A stretch of 64,000 nt of DNA from Longimicrobium sp. (lineage in GTDB: Bacteria; Gemmatimonadota; Gemmatimonadetes; Longimicrobiales; Longimicrobiaceae), in assembly GCF_036388275.1 (NCBI RefSeq), contig NZ_DASVSF010000091.1, positions 1 through 64,000 on the forward strand, written 5' to 3'. How positions within the stretch are numbered: position 1 is the first letter of the stretch; each line of letters begins with the position of its first letter. A program made the translations under genes and the position numbers. This document shows, in pieces, positions 59,604-64,000 of this stretch. The notes beneath the pieces are model-generated. The model searched no databases and was not told the origin of the DNA. It worked only from the letters and a program-made list of their open reading frames with translations.

Positions 59604-60749
59604 ATGACCGTACCCGGCAATCCATCCGCCTCCTTCCGATTCACCCTTTCCCGTGTGCTTCCGTGGCCGGTGCTCGCCGCGGTGGTGGCGTGCTCGGACG
59701 GAACCGGACCCGGCCCCGGCCCTGGCACGCCGCCGCGGGAAGACCCGCTGCTCCCGCCCGCATCACGCGTGGTTGCGCTGGCGGCGGCGTTCCAAACCAC
59801 CTGCGCGCTGACGGCGGACGACCTGGTTCACTGCTGGGGAGAAAACCGCACCGGCGAGTTCGGCAACGGGACCACCACCTCATCCGCGGCGGCCGTGCCC
59901 GGCGCTGGCGGAATGCGGTTCCGCTCGCTGCACGGGTCTGTCGGAACCTCGCAGATGTGCGGGATCACGCGGTCGGACGAGGCCTTCTGCTGGGGATACA
60001 ACGCCAACGGCGAGTTGGGCGACGGGACCACGAGGGATCAGTACTCGCCGGTACCGGTGGCCGGGGGGCTGCGATTCGGTGCGATCGCATCGTCGTACCA
60101 CAGCTGCGGGCTCACGGTGCAGCAGAGGGCGTACTGCTGGGGCAGCGGGCTGGGGGGGCAGCTGGGGACAGGCGGCTCAGCGTCGCAGATCACCCCCGCA
60201 CCGGTGGCCACCAGCCTTTCGTTTGCCCGCATCACGAACGGAATGCAGTTCTCCTGCGCGCTGGCCGTCGCCGGCGAGGCGCACTGCTGGGGGTCGAGCG
60301 TGGGGCTGGGGAACGGCGCCCTCACCGGCAGCAACGTGCCGGTCCCCGTGTCGGGAGGGCTGCGCTTCGACCGCATCAGCGCCGCCGAAGAGCACGTCTG
60401 CGCCCTTGCCGCCGGCGGCGTCCCCTACTGCTGGGGCGCAGGTTATCAGCGCGTGCCTACCGCAATCGCGGGCGGCCGCCGCTTCGTGGAGGTCGCGGCC
60501 ACCAGCCGCGTGATGGTGGGCGGCGCCGCGTGCGCCTTGACCGAAGACGGCGAGGCGTTCTGCTGGTACGGCCCGGTCGAACCCGTCCCGGTGCCGGGCA
60601 ACTACCGCTTCGCGGGGCTCGTGGGCAGGCACGGGGCGTTCTGCGGCTACACCCCGGGCGGCGCCGCGGCCTGCTGGAAGTGGGAGCTCAATGGCGCCAG
60701 CGAAAAGGTGCTCGGCCTCCCCACGCCCATTCCGAATCTCCCCTCGTAG
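59604..60749 (+). CDS. RCC1-repeat lipoprotein
   Basis: 381 aa. Lipoprotein-like signal (VLPWPVLAAVVACSD), a Pro/Gly linker, then six or seven RCC1-type blades with the marks CALTADDLVHCWGENRTGEFGNGT, CGITRSDEAFCWGYNANGELGDGT, CGLTVQQRAYCWGSG and CALAVAGEAHCWG. The paired Cys in each blade point to disulfides and so an exported propeller. Eukaryotic RCC1 proteins are exchange factors, but bacterial secreted forms have unknown partners. ATG 59604. Confidence 0.88.
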   Translation: MTVPGNPSASFRFTLSRVLPWPVLAAVVACSDGTGPGPGPGTPPREDPLLPPASRVVALAAAFQTTCALTADDLVHCWGENRTGEFGNGTTTSSAAAVPGAGGMRFRSLHGSVGTSQMCGITRSDEAFCWGYNANGELGDGTTRDQYSPVPVAGGLRFGAIASSYHSCGLTVQQRAYCWGSGLGGQLGTGGSASQITPAPVATSLSFARITNGMQFSCALAVAGEAHCWGSSVGLGNGALTGSNVPVPVSGGLRFDRISAAEEHVCALAAGGVPYCWGAGYQRVPTAIAGGRRFVEVAATSRVMVGGAACALTEDGEAFCWYGPVEPVPVPGNYRFAGLVGRHGAFCGYTPGGAAACWKWELNGASEKVLGLPTPIPNLPS

Positions 60750-60837
60750 GCTGCCGCCGGGGGCTGTACATTCCCTTGGCCGCGGCGTCTTCCGCTTCGG
60801 CTCTGTCCAGCCACACCGCGCACCAAGGGAGAACCTG

Positions 60838-61101
60838 ATGGATACGTGCACGCACCTGAACGCCGTGCAGAACGTGGAGCCGCGGACGCCGGGCGGCTGC
60901 GAAGAGTGCCTGCAATCCGGCTCGGGATGGGTTCACCTGCGCCTGTGCCGCACCTGTGGCCACGTGGGCTGCTGCGACTCGTCGCCCAACCGGCACGCCA
61001 CCAAGCACTTCCACGAGACGCAGCACCCCATCGTCACCTCCGCCGAGCCTGGCGAGGACTGGTCGTGGTGCTTCGTCGACCGCGTGCCGGTCGAGGTCTG
61101 A
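60838..61101 (+). CDS. UBP-type zinc-finger protein
   Basis: 87 aa, almost all one ZnF-UBP domain: C-x2-C (CEECL), LCRTCGHVGCCDSSPNRHATKHFHETQHPIV with the conserved Cys and His ligands, ending with a Trp-rich segment. In eukaryotes such fingers bind ubiquitin C-termini; bacterial stand-alone forms are common but unexplained. GGGAGA precedes ATG 60838. The next gene starts 4 bp after the stop, so they are co-transcribed. Confidence 0.9.
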   Translation: MDTCTHLNAVQNVEPRTPGGCEECLQSGSGWVHLRLCRTCGHVGCCDSSPNRHATKHFHETQHPIVTSAEPGEDWSWCFVDRVPVEV

Positions 61102-61105
61102 CGCG

Positions 61106-61885
61106 ATGAAGATCCTGGTGACCGGCGGCACGGGCGGGCTGGGGCGCGAGCTCGTGCGCGCAGCGGAGGCGGCCGGGCACACGGTGCGCGTCGGCAGCCG
61201 CGGCGCGGCACCCGCGGACCTGCCCGCCGGGCGCGAGTGGGCGCGCATGGACATGGAGTCGGGCGAAGGCGTGCGCGAGGCGCTGGTCGCGGTGAACGCC
61301 GTGATCCACGCCGCGAGCGATCCCAAGCGCCACGTGGCGGTGGACGTGGAGGGCACCCGCCGGCTGATCGGTGCCGCGCGCGAGGCGGGGACCGGCCACT
61401 TCGTCTACGTGTCCATCGTGGGCATCGACCAGGTGCCATTCGCCTACTATCGCTCCAAGCTGCAGGCGGAGCGGATCGTCGCGGAAGGCGGCGTGCCGTT
61501 CTCCATCCTTCGCGCCACGCAGTTCCACTCGCTGATCGACGGCATGCTCTCCGGCATGGCACGCGTACCGCTGGTGATGCCCGTGCCCACGAACTTTCGC
61601 GTGCAGAGCGTGGACACGGGCGAGACGGCGGACCGGCTCGTTCGCGCGGTGCGGGACGGGCCCGGTGGGCGGCTGCCGGACTTCGGCGGGCCGCGCGTGC
61701 AGACGTTCGGGGAGATGGCACCGCCGTGGAAGGCGGCGCGCGGGGTCAGGAAGCCGACCGTTCACCTGCCGCTGCCGGGCGCGCTGCCCGCGGCCCTCAG
61801 AGCGGGGAAGGGAACGCTGGTGGATGGCGAGCGGGGGACCGTGACGTGGGAAGAGTGGCTGCGCGGGCCGGGCAGCCGAGGCTGA
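61106..61885 (+). CDS. NmrA/SDR-type NAD(P)-binding oxidoreductase
   Basis: 259 aa. N-terminal Rossmann motif TGGTGGLGRELV, strand VNAVIHAASD, FVYVSIVGID, and YYRSKLQAERIV as the Y-x3-K of atypical short-chain dehydrogenases. ILRATQFHSLI is typical of NmrA/NAD-dependent epimerase-like proteins. The substrate is unknown; such proteins act on quinones, flavonoids or as redox sensors. It forms a two-gene unit with the zinc-finger gene and ends before a strong terminator. Confidence 0.88.
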   Translation: MKILVTGGTGGLGRELVRAAEAAGHTVRVGSRGAAPADLPAGREWARMDMESGEGVREALVAVNAVIHAASDPKRHVAVDVEGTRRLIGAAREAGTGHFVYVSIVGIDQVPFAYYRSKLQAERIVAEGGVPFSILRATQFHSLIDGMLSGMARVPLVMPVPTNFRVQSVDTGETADRLVRAVRDGPGGRLPDFGGPRVQTFGEMAPPWKAARGVRKPTVHLPLPGALPAALRAGKGTLVDGERGTVTWEEWLRGPGSRG

Positions 61886-61904
61886 GTCAGCGGATGGAAG
61901 GATG

Positions 61905-61934
61905 AACGGCCCCGGCGCACGCGCCGGGGCCGTT
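61905..61934. terminator. Bidirectional terminator-like hairpin
   Basis: A 14-bp perfect stem (AACGGCCCCGGCGC/GCGCCGGGGCCGTT) with a 2-nt loop lies between the convergent genes ending at 61885 and 61953. Confidence 0.7.
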
Positions 61935-61952
61935 GTCGTACGCACGGATCGC

Positions 61953-64000
61953 CTATGGGACGAACGCGAAGCGGTAGCTGCGGGTGAAGTTCGATGTGAC
62001 CCTGGCGGTCTCTCCAAGGTTGGGGTCCGACACGCGCAGGCGGTAGCGTCCGGCGGCCAGCCTGATCTCCCTGACCAGCACGTCATTGAACGTTTCCCGG
62101 CTGTTCCACACGTGGTGCTCGGACCCGTCGGTGACCAGCAGGGCAGAAACGTGGTCCTCCGGGGTCGTGCTCTGGGCTGACCAGAAGATGCGCACCGTGG
62201 TGGGGGTGGCCACGCTGAACGTGTACTCGTCGATGTCCACCGCGGGGTAGATCGGCTCGCCCGACACCGTGTCTCCCAGGGTGTAGGCGGCGGGCCGTCC
62301 TTCGGGCGCGCGGTTGATGGGAAGCACGCGCACCCCGTAGCCCCCGGTCGTGGAAACCGCGCCGGAGCCGAACATCTGAGGGTCCACCACCACCGTATAG
62401 GGACGATCCCCCAGGACGATGCGCCCGGTGGACGCGCCATCCAGCGACGGGCCGGCGGCATGGATCGAGGGTAGAAAGCCGGCTGCGCCCGTGGTCTCGA
62501 TGCGAGCGATCATGCCGCCGCTGGTCAGGTCGGCGCCCAGGAACAGCGCCACCTCGCGCCCAGCCTGCCCCGCCAGGGAGAACTCGTCGAGGTCGCCGGG
62601 GTGGTCGATGCGCTCGCCGGTGACGCTTTGGCCGATCTGCATGGTCGCGGACACGTGCTCCGGCGCGGCCGACACGGTGTAGACGCCCACCGTGTACGGC
62701 CCGGTGCCCATGGAGCTGGTGAACTCGCCGCCGACGCGCACGCGGTGGGGCCCCGTCTCGTTCAGCGTCATCCGCCGCGCGTAGGCGGGCGTGGCGGTAG
62801 AGCCCACGGCCACGCTGACGGGGTGCAGCGGGGATTCGGGCAGAAGCTGGGTATTCGGCCCCACCAGCTGCGCGGTGATGGGCCCGCGTACCGGCGGCGG
62901 GCCGGAGATATGGATCACCACCCGCTGCCCGGCCGTGCCCTGAAAGACGAACTCGTCGATGTCTCCGGGGCGCTCGATGGCGTCCGACGCGGTGGCGCCG
63001 TTCAGCACCAGCGGGCCTCCCGCCTCGGGGCGGCGGTCTATGGCGTACAGCTCCAGGCGATAGCCCGCCGTCGTGCGCTCCGGAAGGCCGCGAACGGGTC
63101 CCTGGATGCGGACGGTGTAGATGCCGCCCGCCAGCGTCAGGCGTCCCGTGGCGAACTCGTCCTGCGCGGCGGCGGAGGGGGCCGTTTCCAGCCGCGCCAC
63201 TTCCTCGCCGTTCCGCAGCAGCTGCAGCGTCAGCCTTTCGGCCAGCGCGGAGCGCAACTGAAGGAACAGGTTCATCTCCTGTCCCGCGGGGGCGGAAAAG
63301 GTGAACTCGTCCACGTCGCCCACCGAGCCGATGGCCTCCTCGGCGATGGCGCCCGGCGCCAGGGCCGCGCTTCCGCTCTCGGGGGCGCGGTTCACCGCGT
63401 CCACCCGCAGGCGGTACGGGGTGAGCCCGGGCTGCTCGAACCGCGCCGCCACCCGCACGCGGTACGTCCCGGTGGCGGGAAGGACGACGCGGCCCGACGA
63501 GTTCTCTTCGACCACCGCCGACCGGGTGGCGGTGCTGGTGGTGGTGACCACCGCGTCGGTCACCGGCGCCACCAGCTGCACGTCGAGATAGGCCGGCGAC
63601 GCGGCAAAGACGATCCACTCCTGCCCGGCGGTGCCCTGGACGGTGAACTCGTCCACGTCGCCTTCCACGTCGAGTGCTTCTCCGTCCACCACCTGGCCCA
63701 GCGTGATCGCCTGGGGAATGGCTTCGGGCGCCGGATCGCGCGCAAACACCAGCAGCGAGTACGCCCCGCCATCGTCCGCGCCGTGGCCGCGCACGCGGAT
63801 GATCCTGCGCTTTTCGTCCGTCGGTGCCATCCAGACGCTGGCCTGCCCGTTGGCGGAGGTGTCGGACCCCACGCTGCGCACCGCGGTGATGACGGTGCCG
63901 CTCCGGTCCAGCAGCTCGGCCACCAGCGTGTCGGCGGCCCTGCCGCTCCGCGCCCGCAGCAGGATGCGGAACTCGGCATCGGGCGCCACCACCTCGTACG
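61953..64000 (-). CDS. Repetitive PPC-like domain protein (5' end outside the window)
   Basis: The reading frame is open to the right edge, so the true start is outside; a GTG near 63992 is unlikely to be the start. Five or more ~120-residue repeats carry D(V/I)DEF(T/V/S)xxGxAGQE blocks (GDVDEFTVQGTAGQE, GSVDEF-type, GDIDEFVFQGTAGQR, GDLDEFSLAGQAGRE), followed by VAL/VxL and a Tyr-rich strand, the pattern of bacterial pre-peptidase C-terminal (PPC) domains. It is probably a secreted or surface protein. Each repeat starts after a linker with APE or RAPE (VNRAPESGSA, INRAPEGRPA). Confidence 0.8.
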   Translation of the reverse strand, partial: YEVVAPDAEFRILLRARSGRAADTLVAELLDRSGTVITAVRSVGSDTSANGQASVWMAPTDEKRRIIRVRGHGADDGGAYSLLVFARDPAPEAIPQAITLGQVVDGEALDVEGDVDEFTVQGTAGQEWIVFAASPAYLDVQLVAPVTDAVVTTTSTATRSAVVEENSSGRVVLPATGTYRVRVAARFEQPGLTPYRLRVDAVNRAPESGSAALAPGAIAEEAIGSVGDVDEFTFSAPAGQEMNLFLQLRSALAERLTLQLLRNGEEVARLETAPSAAAQDEFATGRLTLAGGIYTVRIQGPVRGLPERTTAGYRLELYAIDRRPEAGGPLVLNGATASDAIERPGDIDEFVFQGTAGQRVVIHISGPPPVRGPITAQLVGPNTQLLPESPLHPVSVAVGSTATPAYARRMTLNETGPHRVRVGGEFTSSMGTGPYTVGVYTVSAAPEHVSATMQIGQSVTGERIDHPGDLDEFSLAGQAGREVALFLGADLTSGGMIARIETTGAAGFLPSIHAAGPSLDGASTGRIVLGDRPYTVVVDPQMFGSGAVSTTGGYGVRVLPINRAPEGRPAAYTLGDTVSGEPIYPAVDIDEYTFSVATPTTVRIFWSAQSTTPEDHVSALLVTDGSEHHVWNSRETFNDVLVREIRLAAGRYRLRVSDPNLGETARVTSNFTRSYRFAFVP

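Noticed and set aside
63990..64000. GTG near 63992 as the start of the PPC-repeat gene
   Set aside because: The frame stays open to the window edge with no signal peptide at that point, so the gene is cut by the window rather than starting there.

Overview
The window is GC-rich DNA whose core genes are separated by GC-rich palindromic intergenic repeats. It holds a class II (B12-dependent) ribonucleotide reductase, a NamZ-type muramidase, a DUF5916 outer-membrane protein, an S9 peptidase, a LigD-type ligase fragment protein and many small lipoproteins with TolB-, Ig- or RCC1-like repeats. This mix suggests a Gram-negative soil bacterium of the Gemmatimonadota (Longimicrobium-like). That placement is an inference from gene content; there is no rRNA in the window.

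Layout. 1-13.5 kb is a defence island of visibly lower GC: a partial IS66-like transposase, an HNH endonuclease, and a leftward operon. In transcription order the operon encodes a cytosine-5 methyltransferase, an AAA ATPase, a 504-aa protein, a 1858-aa HerA/FtsK-type ATPase that also carries a PD-(D/E)xK-like motif, and a Mig-type thymine-DNA glycosylase. A small winged-helix gene diverges from it. 13.5-23.2 kb is core-like: ligase, lipoproteins, S9 peptidase, and nrdJ behind a promoter with two NrdR-box-like sites. 23.2-40.8 kb is a second accessory stretch: a DUF4375 gene inserted beside a duplicated nrdJ 3' end, a KTSC gene, a Pycsar-like pair (cyclic-nucleotide-binding/TIR effector plus nucleotide cyclase), one intact and three broken copies of a small HTH gene, tandemly duplicated lipoproteins, a metallo-beta-lactamase-fold lipoprotein and a patatin-like lipase. 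41-64 kb returns to core-like housekeeping, envelope and signalling genes.

Main interpretation. The leftward operon is the most interesting part. Its three central genes have the order, approximate sizes and domain types of the DptF-DptG-DptH (DndFGH) restriction module of phosphorothioation systems, and they are joined by 4-nt start/stop overlaps. No dndBCDE modification genes are visible; the modification gene is a 5-methylcytosine methyltransferase. The terminal gene resembles the glycosylase that repairs T:G mismatches created by 5mC deamination. I read this as a candidate restriction-modification defence system in which a DndFGH-like restriction complex is paired with 5mC self-marking and a dedicated deamination-repair enzyme. 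The homology to DptFGH is my judgement from motifs and layout and needs profile searches.

The second defence locus (25.2-26.8 kb) has the architecture of Pycsar: a class III cyclase next to a receptor with a canonical cyclic-nucleotide phosphate-binding cassette fused to a TIR-like NADase domain.
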